A stretch of 64,000 bases of DNA from Chromobacterium alkanivorans (lineage in GTDB: Bacteria; Pseudomonadota; Gammaproteobacteria; Burkholderiales; Chromobacteriaceae): positions 62,001-126,000 of the forward strand of contig NZ_JAFHKL010000013.1 of NCBI RefSeq assembly GCF_016937655.1, given 5' to 3'. The position numbers and the translations under genes are program-made. The notes beneath the pieces are model-generated. The model was not told where the DNA came from and did no database searches. It saw only the letters and a program-made list of their open reading frames with translations. Positions 9,993 to 21,051 of the stretch are shown piece by piece. Every line of letters begins with the position of its first letter. Position 1 is the first letter of the stretch.

Positions 9993-10333
9993 CGTGCCAG
10001 TTTAGCAAACAGAGAAGACAAAGCCGTGATCACTTCAGTTCGCTCGGCGCGAGTAAAAGGCACCTTGGCGCGGACCACGAAGTCCATCTCCGGCAGCGTT
10101 TGCCGGTTCAGGCGGAACCACTCGCGCACCGTGCGCTTGATGTAATTGCGGCGCACGGCTCGCTTGTGGACCTTGCGGCCCACCACCAGGCCCAGCCGCG
10201 CGTGCCCCAATTCATTGGGCCGGGCCGATACCTGGAACGTGGCGTTGCTGCGCGACATCCGCAAACTAAAAACGGATGAGAACTCATCCGTTTTTAATAG
10301 CCGGTGCGCACGGCGAAAGCGGTAAGCCGACAA
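9968..10333 (-). CDS. rnpA: Ribonuclease P protein component
   Basis: 121 residues. It assists the RNase P RNA in removing 5' leaders from pre-tRNAs. The RNR signature is present in full context: [21 protein letters not shown]. It starts five bases after the rpmH stop. Codons about 13-22 lie inside a perfect 13-bp inverted repeat (10268-10295) that may act as an internal terminator or attenuator. Confidence 0.97.
   Translation of the reverse strand: MSAYRFRRAHRLLKTDEFSSVFSLRMSRSNATFQVSARPNELGHARLGLVVGRKVHKRAVRRNYIKRTVREWFRLNRQTLPEMDFVVRAKVPFTRAERTEVITALSSLFAKLARCRVSSSS
10268..10295 (-). terminator. Terminator-like hairpin inside rnpA
   Basis: AAAAACGGATGAG (10268-10280) and CTCATCCGTTTTT (10283-10295) pair over 13 bp with a two-base gap. 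Either strand ends in five T residues, as in a bidirectional Rho-independent terminator. It is within the early rnpA coding sequence, just after rpmH, so it could reduce rnpA relative to rpmH. Function is inferred from structure only. Confidence 0.5.
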
Positions 10334-10338
10334 AGGGC

Positions 10339-10473
10339 TTATACGGCCAGACGCTTGCGGCCTTTGGAACGACGGGCTGCGATCACTGCGCGGCCGCCGC
10401 GGGTCTTCATGCGGACCAGAAAGCCGTGGGTACGCTTACGACGGGTATTGGAGGGCTGGTAAGTACGCTTCAT
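10339..10473 (-). CDS. rpmH: 50S ribosomal protein L34
   Basis: 44 residues, beginning [18 protein letters not shown] and ending GRKRLAV, the normal length and sequence pattern of bacterial L34, a very basic protein of the large subunit. It is the first gene of the leftward rpmH-rnpA-yidD-yidC operon and faces away from dnaA. Confidence 0.98.
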   Translation of the reverse strand: MKRTYQPSNTRRKRTHGFLVRMKTRGGRAVIAARRSKGRKRLAV

Positions 10474-10511
10474 GATTGGAATTCCTGTTTCGAAACGGAA
10501 ATAAACGCGTG

Positions 10512-10540
10512 ATTTGACAGGATAAACGCCGGTTTGTCAA
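10512..10540 (-). promoter_or_regulatory. Probable sigma-70 promoter of rpmH
   Basis: On the minus strand a perfect -35 TTGACA (10535-10540) is followed, after 17 bases, by TCAAAT (10512-10517), four of six matches to the -10 consensus. It lies about 40 bases upstream of the rpmH start. No mapping data, so this is a consensus match only. Confidence 0.55.
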
Positions 10541-10560
10541 TGAGGAATTTTCTAAGCACC

Positions 10561-10569
10561 TGTGGATAA
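10561..10569 (-). promoter_or_regulatory. DnaA box
   Basis: TGTGGATAA on the plus strand, the exact complement of the consensus TTATCCACA. It sits in the AT-rich part of the rpmH-dnaA gap and could serve replication initiation, dnaA autoregulation, or both. Confidence 0.7.
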
Positions 10570-10931
10570 CTTTGAGAAAAACCGTTAGAATGCCAAGGCT
10601 TACCGTTCCGAGTCCGCTGCGCAATTATTGAACGCGCGTCGGGGCGGAACGCCAACCCAGAGAAGCGCTGCCAAAATTCAGCCCCACCCAACTGGAAGCA
10701 ACGCGCGCCCGCGTAGGCGCGGCGCGGGCCGATCCAGGAATTTTGCCAGCGGTTCTCGGGGGCCGCCCCATCCTTGTCCGGCCCGCCTTGCGGCCGGGCG
10801 ATGCGCGGGCCGCGGCCCTTGAATCATGCCGAACACACGTCGTCCGCCCCGCGTGCGGGGCGCGGCGGCTTCTCCCGCCGCTTGGCCGTAAAGCCGACAG
10901 CGGGTTTTTCGCTTTTACTTGCGTATATGTA

Positions 10932-12326
10932 ATGACCGAACTGGATCAATTTTGGCCTGGCTGCCTGGCCCGCCTGGAGGCCGAACTGTCTTCGCAACAG
11001 TTCAACACCTGGATCAAGCCGCTATCGGCTGAAACCACGGAAGAGGGCATCGCGCTGTTTGCGCCCAACCGCTTCATCATGCAGTTCATCAAGGACCGCT
11101 TCCTGGCGCGCATTGAAGAACTGGCGGTGGAGCTGGTGGGCGAGTGCCTGGTGGAACTGCGCCTGGGCGCGCCCGCCGGCCGCCCGGCCGCCGCGCCCGC
11201 GGTGATGCCGGTCAAGGCCAAGCCCTCTCCCAGCGTGCCGGCCCCCAGCGCGCCGTCCCAGGCCAAGCAGGCCGCGGTCAAAGCCATTGGCGGCAGCCAC
11301 GAAAGCACCCGGCTCAACCCCTCGTTCACCTTCGACACCCTGGTGACCGGCAAGGGCAACCAGCTGGCGCGCGCCGCGGCCATGCAGATTGCGGAGAACC
11401 CGGGCGACCAGGCCTACAATCCGCTGTTCGTCTATGGCGGCGTGGGCCTGGGTAAGACCCACTTGATCCAGGCCATCGGCAACCACGTGTTCCAAAAGAA
11501 CCCGCAAGCCAAGATCCGTTACATCCACGCCGAACGCTATGTGGCCGACATCATGCGCGCCTACCAGCACAAGGCCTTTGACGAATTCAAGCGCTACTAC
11601 CACTCGCTGGACCTGCTGCTGATCGACGACATCCAGTTCTTCGCCGGCAAGAACCGCACCCAGGAAGAATTCTTCTACGCCTTCAACGCGCTGATCGAGG
11701 GCGGCAAGCAGGTGATCATGACCTGCGACAGCTACCCCAAGCAGATAGAAGGCATGGAAGAGCGGCTGATCTCTCGCTTCTCCTGGGGCCTGACCGTGGA
11801 AATCCAGCCGCCGGAGCTGGAAATGCGCGTGGCCATTCTGATGAAAAAGGCCGAGGCCGACAGCATCAAGCTGGACCACAACGTGGCCTTCTTCATTGCC
11901 CAGAACGTGCGCTCCAACGTGCGCGAACTGGAAGGCGCGCTCAAGCGCGTGGTGGCTTACGCCCGCTTCACCAATCAGAACATCTCGCTGGAACTGGTCA
12001 AGGAAGCGCTCAAGGACATCCTGGCCGCCGGCAACCGCCAGGTGACCGTGGACGCCATCCAGAAAACCGTGGCCGAGTACTACAAGATCAAGCTGTCCGA
12101 CATGCACAGCAAAAAGCGCAGCCGCGACATCGCCCGGCCGCGCCAGGTGGCGATGGCGCTGGCCAAGGAACTGACCCAGCTGTCCCTGCCCAATATCGGC
12201 GACGCCTTTGGCGGCCGCGACCACACCACCGTGCTGCACGCGTGCAAGACCATTGCCGAAATGCGCGGCAACGACGCCGATATCGCTCACGATTACGACA
12301 CGCTGCTGGCCATGCTGCGTAACTAA
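10932..12326 (+). CDS. dnaA: Chromosomal replication initiator DnaA
   Basis: 464 residues. It binds DnaA boxes and opens the origin. Visible parts: domain I (MTELDQFWPGCLARL), a Pro/Ala-rich linker (about 80-125), the AAA+ domain with Walker A GGVGLGKTH and Walker B LLLIDDIQFF, and the C-terminal DNA-binding domain with GGRDHTTVLHACKTI. The start at 10932 gives the canonical N terminus; an upstream in-frame extension is GC-rich noise. Confidence 0.98.
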   Translation: MTELDQFWPGCLARLEAELSSQQFNTWIKPLSAETTEEGIALFAPNRFIMQFIKDRFLARIEELAVELVGECLVELRLGAPAGRPAAAPAVMPVKAKPSPSVPAPSAPSQAKQAAVKAIGGSHESTRLNPSFTFDTLVTGKGNQLARAAAMQIAENPGDQAYNPLFVYGGVGLGKTHLIQAIGNHVFQKNPQAKIRYIHAERYVADIMRAYQHKAFDEFKRYYHSLDLLLIDDIQFFAGKNRTQEEFFYAFNALIEGGKQVIMTCDSYPKQIEGMEERLISRFSWGLTVEIQPPELEMRVAILMKKAEADSIKLDHNVAFFIAQNVRSNVRELEGALKRVVAYARFTNQNISLELVKEALKDILAAGNRQVTVDAIQKTVAEYYKIKLSDMHSKKRSRDIARPRQVAMALAKELTQLSLPNIGDAFGGRDHTTVLHACKTIAEMRGNDADIAHDYDTLLAMLRN

Positions 12327-12380
12327 GACCATGAAGCCTAACTTGAACCGACTCACAAACACCCAACGGGAGCCCGCCCC

Positions 12381-13490
12381 ATGCTGATCCTGCAAGCCGA
12401 ACGCGATGCCCTGCTCAAGCCACTGCTGGCAGTCACCGGCATTGTCGAGCGTCGTCACACCCTGCCCATCCTGTCCAATGTGCTGATAGAGAAAAAAGGC
12501 GGACAAGTGGGCTTCCTGGCCACGGACCTGGAAATCCAGATCACCACCGCCAGCAGCGACGAATTGCCGGGCGAAGACTTCCGCCTGACCACCTCCGCCA
12601 AAAAGCTGCAGGACATCCTGCGCGCCATCCCGGGCAACGCCACCGTGACCCTGGAACAACTGGACGGCGGCCGTCTGACCCTGAAAGCCGGCAAGAGCCG
12701 CTTCAACCTGCAAACCCTGCCGGCCGACGACTTCCCGTTGCTGTCCGTGGGCAGCGCCAGCGACTCCAGCTTCAGCCTGAGCCAGCGCGAACTCAAGCGT
12801 CTGATCTCCCAGGTGCAATACGCGATGGCGGTGCAGGACATCCGCTACTACCTGAACGGCCTGCTGATGCAGACCGACGGCAACCAGGTGCGCCTGGTGG
12901 CCACCGACGGCCACCGCCTGGCCTTCGCCAGCGCGGACGTGGAAGCCAACCTGCCCAAGTCCGAAGTGATCCTGCCGCGCAAGACCATCATCGAGCTGTA
13001 CAAGCTGCTGCAGGACATCGACGACCCGATCAATATCGAAGTGCTGGCCAACCAGGTGCGCTTCAGCTTCGGCTCCACCGTCATCATCAGCAAAGTGGTG
13101 GACGGCAAGTTCCCGGACTACAACCGCGTCATCCCGCTGGACAACGACAAGATCTTCCTGATTGAACGCCTGGAATTCCTGCACGCCTTGCAGCGCGCCG
13201 CCATTCTGGCCAACGAGAAATTCCGCGGCGTGCGCCTGGTGCTCAAGTCCGGCTCCATGTCCATTCTCTGCACCAACAGCGAGCAGGAAGAAGCGGAAGA
13301 AGAACTGGAAATCGCCTACCAGGGCGGCGAGCTGGAAATCGGCTTCAACATCAACTACCTGATGGACGTGCTGACCAACCTGCCGGCGGACACCCTGCAA
13401 CTGGCCTTTGGCGACTCCAACCGCAGCACCCTGGTCACCATACCGGACGTCAGCAACTTCAAATACATCGTCATGCCCATGCGGATTTGA
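12381..13490 (+). CDS. dnaN: DNA polymerase III beta subunit (sliding clamp)
   Basis: 369 residues, standard length for the ring-forming processivity clamp. The start MLILQAERDALLKPL, internal LATDGHRLAF and C-terminal YIVMPMRI are all characteristic. It follows dnaA by 54 bases with a GGGAG ribosome-binding site, in the usual dnaA-dnaN order. Confidence 0.98.
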   Translation: MLILQAERDALLKPLLAVTGIVERRHTLPILSNVLIEKKGGQVGFLATDLEIQITTASSDELPGEDFRLTTSAKKLQDILRAIPGNATVTLEQLDGGRLTLKAGKSRFNLQTLPADDFPLLSVGSASDSSFSLSQRELKRLISQVQYAMAVQDIRYYLNGLLMQTDGNQVRLVATDGHRLAFASADVEANLPKSEVILPRKTIIELYKLLQDIDDPINIEVLANQVRFSFGSTVIISKVVDGKFPDYNRVIPLDNDKIFLIERLEFLHALQRAAILANEKFRGVRLVLKSGSMSILCTNSEQEEAEEELEIAYQGGELEIGFNINYLMDVLTNLPADTLQLAFGDSNRSTLVTIPDVSNFKYIVMPMRI

Positions 13491-13565
13491 CGGCGGCCGC
13501 CACCCGGCAGCCCGCCGGCGGCGGAGGCCCAGCCTCCGCTTCCGGCAAACGGATTTTCAGATTGA

Positions 13566-16031
<2,466 letters not shown>

Positions 16032-16056
16032 ACTTGTAATCAAGCACTAAGCACAC

Positions 16057-16090
16057 GACAAAGCCAACCTTATCGGTTGGCTTTGTCTTT
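16057..16090 (+). terminator. Rho-independent terminator of gyrB
   Basis: Perfect 13-bp stem GACAAAGCCAACC (16057-16069) and GGTTGGCTTTGTC (16075-16087), five-base loop, followed by TTT. It separates the GC-rich replication operon from the AT-rich block that follows. Confidence 0.9.
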
Positions 16091-16183
16091 AATATTATTC
16101 CAATACAAGACAGCAATCACTCTCTTTTTGGGCGAATGACATGCCTCCCCTTGAGAAGAAGATGTGCTTGTGATATATACTCC

Positions 16184-17254
16184 ATGCCAACTATTAATTC
16201 AAATGCCATAATGAAAGAAGACAATATCTCTCACCAGGCTAAAAGTAATCAAGATACAAGCAAAAATAAGCCCAAACTTCTGAGCTTATTCTGTGGAGCT
16301 GGTGGCTTAGATATAGGGTTTTTAGAAAATGGCTATGATATTGCTTTTGCTGCTGATTACGATAAACAAGCAATAACCACATACAATAATAATCACTCAG
16401 GCGAAAAAGCTCATCAAATTGATTTGCTTGTTACTTCAATTGAAGATTTGCTTCTATTGATTTCAGAAAAAACAGAGAATGTACAGGAATTTATTGGCAT
16501 TATTGGGGGGCCTCCCTGCCAAGGTTTCTCAAGAGGTAATGCTTCTCGTTGCCATACCGATCCGCGTAATCAGCTAGCAATGAAATATGCTGAGCTTGTT
16601 AATTATTTTTGTAGAGTATCAAATATAAAATTCTTCTTGTTTGAGAATGTGCCAGAAATTTTAGCAAATAAAAACAAGGAATTTCTTAAACTGTTACGTG
16701 AGCATCTTTCAATTCATTTTAACATTTACGAAAAAGAGTTAAATGCTTCAGGCTTCGGAGTGGCACAAAAAAGACGTAGGTACTTTATTGTTGGAATAAA
16801 AAAAGAAATCGATTCTGGGGGGTTTATGTTTCCAATTCCATCTCAAGAGAAAGAAAAAACTGTTGCAGATGTAATTAGTGATCTTCCTCCCCCGAGCTTC
16901 TTCGACAGAAAAAATATTGGCCAGGTTAATAAGTTTCATCCAAACCACTGGACTATGCAGCCAAAATCAAAACGATTTATAACCGGTGAAATGCCTGAAG
17001 GTGGTAGGTCTTTTATTAAGCTAGATTGGCATAAGCCAAGCCGTACTGTTGCCTATGGAAATCGAGAGATTCATGTACATCCCGATGGAAATCGTAGACT
17101 AAGCATATATGAAGCTATGCAGCTTCAAGGCTTTCCAAAAAATTATCAACTTTTCGGAAGCTTAAGTGCACAAGTTAGGCAAGTTTCGAATGCAGTACCG
17201 CCTCCTGTAGCATTTGCTCTTGCAAATAGTTTAAATAAATATCTTAAACTCTAA
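16184..17254 (+). CDS. DNA (cytosine-5-)-methyltransferase
   Basis: About 356 residues. All the main C5-methyltransferase motifs are present in order: FCGAGGLDIGF (I, AdoMet binding), GGPPCQGFSRGN (IV, catalytic Cys), FENVPEI (VI), AQKRRRYFIVG (VIII), then a variable region and a C-terminal QVSNAVPPPVA (X). It should therefore methylate cytosine at a specific site. The start is uncertain: ATGs at 16136, 16184 and 16211 are all in frame and none has a clear ribosome-binding site. Base composition is much more AT-rich than gyrB, suggesting transfer. The next gene starts 11 bases downstream, so the three genes to 20558 look like one operon. Confidence 0.92.
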   Translation: MPTINSNAIMKEDNISHQAKSNQDTSKNKPKLLSLFCGAGGLDIGFLENGYDIAFAADYDKQAITTYNNNHSGEKAHQIDLLVTSIEDLLLLISEKTENVQEFIGIIGGPPCQGFSRGNASRCHTDPRNQLAMKYAELVNYFCRVSNIKFFLFENVPEILANKNKEFLKLLREHLSIHFNIYEKELNASGFGVAQKRRRYFIVGIKKEIDSGGFMFPIPSQEKEKTVADVISDLPPPSFFDRKNIGQVNKFHPNHWTMQPKSKRFITGEMPEGGRSFIKLDWHKPSRTVAYGNREIHVHPDGNRRLSIYEAMQLQGFPKNYQLFGSLSAQVRQVSNAVPPPVAFALANSLNKYLKL

Positions 17255-17265
17255 AGGGTATTCGC

Positions 17266-19299
17266 ATGAACCCAATAGCTGATGCAAACGAGAGATCAGA
17301 ATCAGAGATAAACTCTCGCCTTTCTGAAGCGATAGATACTGGCGAAAGCGTAAAAGCACGCCTCATGACTGACGAGAGGGTGTTTGCTCGAATCACAGAT
17401 GGTATTTATCGTGATCCAGCGTCAGCTTTGCGCGAGCTGATAGCAAATGCATATGATGCAGATGCAACTGAGGTGAGAGTTGAGACCGACTATCCTCGGT
17501 TTACAAAGATATCAGTGAGAGATAATGGCAGAGGGCTTACAAAGGAAACGTTAGCGCATGTCATTTGCCATATTGGTGGTAGCTTAAAAAGAACTAAGGA
17601 TGGACAGAAACACCAGGTTTCCAGTGAGAAGGATGTAACAAAGAGTAAATCTGGCCGTCCTTTAATTGGAAAATTGGGTATTGGTCTGTTTTCAGTCTCA
17701 CAAATCACACACCATATTGTAATAATATCAAAAACTAAAAATAGCAATAAACGTATTTACTGTGATATTTTGTTAATGCCTCAATCTGAGGCCTTGCTCG
17801 AAAAAGAAGAAGGTCAGCAATTTGTAACCGGTCATGTTGAAATTAAATTTGTCGATGCTGATGATATTGAATCTCAAGGGACAGAGATTTTACTTCTAGA
17901 TTTGCGTGACCATGTAAAAGAAGCATTGCTTTCAAAAATGACATGGGCGTCATTGAAAGAAAAGGAAGAAAAAGAGAAGCAAGAAAACTTTATCCAAAAT
18001 GAAGTTGATTTAGCATTGGCTTTTGGCGAAGATCAGTACGACGGATCGATTAATGTTGTTGAACCTGAATTTCATATTGGAGAAATAGATGTAAATAGTG
18101 GGCTTGTTATTCGTCAACCTATTTTGCCATGGGAAATTGATCACTCTCCAAGAGAGAAATTTATCAGCTTAGTTGAGCGAGTATCTCAACTATCAGATCC
18201 CGATAAAGTAACACAACAAAAAGGACCAAGCATACAAGATCACCTTGATTACTATCTTCGCATGCTATGGACCCTAAGCCTATCACTACCTCTTCCCTAC
18301 ATAAAAAAACACCCTTTCTACCTAGACAGCAGTGACAATATATCAGTCTATCAAATTGACAATAAAGCTAAAGGCAGTGCAATACCTGTAGATTTGGCTG
18401 AAAAACAAAATATTATAGAAAAATATAAACTACAGTCAGGCGTAGATTTAGGTATTGAGTTTAATGTATTTATCGATAATATACAAATATTACGGCCGAT
18501 CTCTTTTGGTGAGTTTCATAGTTTAGACTATGTAATTAATTCTCCAATGATGTTTGTTGGTCGCGCCAGACCAGATTTATCTGATATTCCAGAGCAATAT
18601 AGAGGCGGTGACCTTGAATTTGAGGGCTATCTATACTGGACAAGAAAAATTATTCCCAGAGAACACAATGGAGTCCTGATCAGAATTAATGGTGCCAGCG
18701 GCACACTATTTGATGAAACTTTTTTGAAATATCAAATCTCTGAACAAACGAGATTGAGGCAAGTTTCAGCAGAAATTTTTGTTGTAAAAGGGCTGGATGC
18801 TGCGCTTAATATAGATAGAGAATCTTTTAATATTGCGCATCCGCATTTTCAGATATTGAAAAACTGGTTACATGCTGCAATGCGCCAGTTAATGAATAGG
18901 CACAAATATCAGTCCGAGGCTGTTAATAAAAATATCCTTGCAGAAAGGAAAGAAGAAACATTCTCTCAGCTTCGAGAGATTGTCTCTATACAGAATAGTA
19001 TTCATCGGAGTGGGGGTAAGTTAAAAGAAGTTCATTACAGTGTGACAACTCTAAAAGAATTGTTTGAAAAGAATAAGAATACTATTGAGCTTGATCGGGA
19101 AAAAACGCTAAGGCCAATTCTTAAAAAGAAAGCCATAACCGCAAAAGATAAAATTAGCCAGATATTGAATGAAGAAAAAGCTAAGTCTGTTGCATCGCTT
19201 CTAAGTGTCTATGGGGTTGATGATTTTCTTCCTCAAGAGAAATTTGAAGACTTAGTGTCGGCAATCTTGGAAATCATGGTGCTTGAGATTAAAAAATGA
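17266..19299 (+). CDS. GHKL (Hsp90/MORC-type) ATPase
   Basis: 677 residues. The N terminus has a GHKL nucleotide-binding fold: ELIANAYDADATEV (N box, near residue 57), VRDNGRGLTKE (G1) and GKLGIGLFSVS (G2). The middle contains a probable S5-like transducer (DAALNIDRESFNIAHPHF), and the C terminus is Lys/Glu-rich with coiled-coil character. Such MORC/MutL-like ATPases are known to accompany C5 methyltransferases in restriction-modification-like loci. No nuclease motif is visible. An AAAGGG ribosome-binding site precedes the ATG, and the 3' end overlaps the next gene by ATGA. Confidence 0.8.
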   Translation: MNPIADANERSESEINSRLSEAIDTGESVKARLMTDERVFARITDGIYRDPASALRELIANAYDADATEVRVETDYPRFTKISVRDNGRGLTKETLAHVICHIGGSLKRTKDGQKHQVSSEKDVTKSKSGRPLIGKLGIGLFSVSQITHHIVIISKTKNSNKRIYCDILLMPQSEALLEKEEGQQFVTGHVEIKFVDADDIESQGTEILLLDLRDHVKEALLSKMTWASLKEKEEKEKQENFIQNEVDLALAFGEDQYDGSINVVEPEFHIGEIDVNSGLVIRQPILPWEIDHSPREKFISLVERVSQLSDPDKVTQQKGPSIQDHLDYYLRMLWTLSLSLPLPYIKKHPFYLDSSDNISVYQIDNKAKGSAIPVDLAEKQNIIEKYKLQSGVDLGIEFNVFIDNIQILRPISFGEFHSLDYVINSPMMFVGRARPDLSDIPEQYRGGDLEFEGYLYWTRKIIPREHNGVLIRINGASGTLFDETFLKYQISEQTRLRQVSAEIFVVKGLDAALNIDRESFNIAHPHFQILKNWLHAAMRQLMNRHKYQSEAVNKNILAERKEETFSQLREIVSIQNSIHRSGGKLKEVHYSVTTLKELFEKNKNTIELDREKTLRPILKKKAITAKDKISQILNEEKAKSVASLLSVYGVDDFLPQEKFEDLVSAILEIMVLEIKK

Positions 19300-20558
19300 G
19301 CGAGAATATCATGGAAAATATGGATGATGACCCTTTTGCAATTGACTCCAGTCTAATTAAAGGCGTCGCCCCTGTTAACATAGAGCATACTTCTCCCCAC
19401 CTGAAGAAAGACTTTGCACCTTGGCACAAGCCTAGAAAACAATGGATTCGTGATAATCAGTGGGGGGTGTTAATTTCTTCTCTAATAAAAAAACTCAACA
19501 CTACAAATGAAAATAGACCACTAAATTATCTGAGTCTGCCGGGAGTAGATCTCCTTGATATCAGATCATTTGAACAAGTTTTTACAGAACTTAATGCAAG
19601 AATTCAATTTCTAGGGCTAAATTATATAGAGGAAGATCAAGACGATATAAAGGCTGAGCAAGCGCTTTCTCTGAATGAGGTACGATCTCTTGATTTTGTA
19701 GATCAGGAAAGTAATGTAATAACAGAACAATTTGAGGAGCTTAGCGATGATAGCTCGATTGTAAGCCGGCGTGTTTTGCAAGAGCATAAAACATTTGATG
19801 TCATTAATCTTGATTTATGTGCGTCTTTTGCAAAATATAAACCTGGCACAGTGCAAAGTCTTTATACGGCAATACATAAATTGCTCCACCACCAATCTTA
19901 TTATCGTACGGAAGACTGGCTATTTTTTATTACTACTAGAGTAGATAAGAAAAAAGTTGATCCTGATGCTTTTTTAACTCTTATAGAGTCAGCTTTAAAT
20001 AGCTTGCCTGCCGACATGGTTAACAGCAATTTGATTGAAAAGTTCGGGTTAGATCAAATCTGTGTTGAGAATAAGTCAATTGCAGTAAGTAATTTAACTT
20101 CACTGCAACATAAATGCTGCTTTACCGCGACATATGGAATATGGAAGCTCAAGTTGCTTATTGATTGCAAGCCGCAAAGCAAGTCAAAAATGCATCCCCC
20201 ATATGAATACCATGTCGAGTCTGAGGATGAAACGCCAGACATGGTGTCGATGTCTTTTTGGTGTTCTAGAATACCATCAAAAAATGTTGACACTGCGGGG
20301 TTGTCAAAATTAGAAATAAATGGGCAGCTCCCAGATTCCAATTCAATCTACATTGACTATGCTCAAAAGGCATTTGATGCTTCGTTGAATGCAATAGATT
20401 TAGATGCGTTTTTGTCTCAAAGCCAAGAAAAATACCAAGGGGCGTTGGAAAGATCTAAATTATTACTCAAGAAGGCTCGCTATTCCATTGAAGATTATGA
20501 AAGGTGGTTAATAGAGCAGCAAAACAAAATTAATTCGATGCTTGCACCTAAGTACTAA
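19296..20558 (+). CDS. Unknown 420-aa protein of the methyltransferase-GHKL module
   Basis: Start ATG overlaps the ATPase stop (ATGA), so the two are probably made together. LNYLSLPGVDLLDIRSF, then IQFLGLNY and FDVINLDLC are spaced like the first strands of a Rossmann-type methyltransferase fold, but no clear AdoMet-binding glycine motif survives. No PD-(D/E)XK, HNH, GIY-YIG or PLD motif is obvious. The C-terminal 70 residues are highly charged and probably helical (SKLLLKKARYSIEDYERW). I recall families of this kind found beside a C5 methyltransferase and a GHKL ATPase, but cannot name one with certainty. Confidence 0.6.
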   Translation: MSENIMENMDDDPFAIDSSLIKGVAPVNIEHTSPHLKKDFAPWHKPRKQWIRDNQWGVLISSLIKKLNTTNENRPLNYLSLPGVDLLDIRSFEQVFTELNARIQFLGLNYIEEDQDDIKAEQALSLNEVRSLDFVDQESNVITEQFEELSDDSSIVSRRVLQEHKTFDVINLDLCASFAKYKPGTVQSLYTAIHKLLHHQSYYRTEDWLFFITTRVDKKKVDPDAFLTLIESALNSLPADMVNSNLIEKFGLDQICVENKSIAVSNLTSLQHKCCFTATYGIWKLKLLIDCKPQSKSKMHPPYEYHVESEDETPDMVSMSFWCSRIPSKNVDTAGLSKLEINGQLPDSNSIYIDYAQKAFDASLNAIDLDAFLSQSQEKYQGALERSKLLLKKARYSIEDYERWLIEQQNKINSMLAPKY

Positions 20559-21051
20559 TCATATATATTGCGGTGGCTTGCCTGTGTTCTCCCTCCTTGT
20601 TTTTACAGGTAATATTTTTACTACTGATTTAGGATTATGGGATTGGTTAAATGAAATTAAGAAAAATGGTTATGGTCAAAATATGGCAATACTGAGCTGG
20701 CCTGACTCTTGAAAGCAGCTGATTTGGACTTTGGCCAAGAAAAGTAGGTGCGATTTAATGGATATATTTAAGCCTAGTTACAACGCCGCAGCTTCCACTG
20801 CGGCGTTTCCACATCCCCCATAGCAGCTATCCATTGTGCGTCCCCCGTCAGCCTGCCGATCTCCCGCCACGACCCCCCCCCCAGCCTTCCAAGCCACTTC
20901 TTGTGTCCCCAACCCCTAAACCTGTCCTTTAGTCCAAGAGAACGTGCTTCCAGACCACGCCGGCTTGTGACTGTCTTCCTAACTTCATAAAATTTCAGGC
21001 TTATTTTCAATGTCATACCGCCGCTTGGCGGTGTTTTCGTTTGGAATGCCG
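20559..21051. other. Intergenic region between the AT-rich module and vgrG
   Basis: About 490 bases. The first half is AT-rich like the preceding genes; the second half is GC-rich with a C-tract. It holds one hairpin (20782-20807). Composition changes near 20770, which may mark the right edge of the acquired block. No tRNA, integrase or direct repeat was seen. Confidence 0.5.
20782..20807. terminator. Hairpin, possible terminator
   Basis: AACGCCGCAG (20782-20791) pairs with CTGCGGCGTT (20798-20807) over 10 bp with a six-base loop. The T-run is weak on both strands. Hairpins of the same CGCCGC core occur at 30745-30770 and 57979-58002. Confidence 0.45.

Larger units (their letters stand above)
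10474..10931. other. rpmH-dnaA intergenic region, candidate origin region
   Basis: 458 bases between divergent rpmH and dnaA. The rpmH-proximal third is AT-rich and contains the rpmH promoter and one consensus DnaA box (10561-10569). The dnaA-proximal part is extremely GC-rich with short palindromes and ends in a T-rich stretch just before the dnaA ATG. I found only one clear DnaA box, fewer than a typical oriC has. The replication origin is therefore likely here or close by, but this stretch alone does not prove it. Confidence 0.5.

Noticed and set aside
16032-21051. Prophage or integrative element boundaries around the AT-rich trio
   Set aside because: No integrase, tRNA gene or flanking direct repeat was found, so only acquisition by base composition is claimed.
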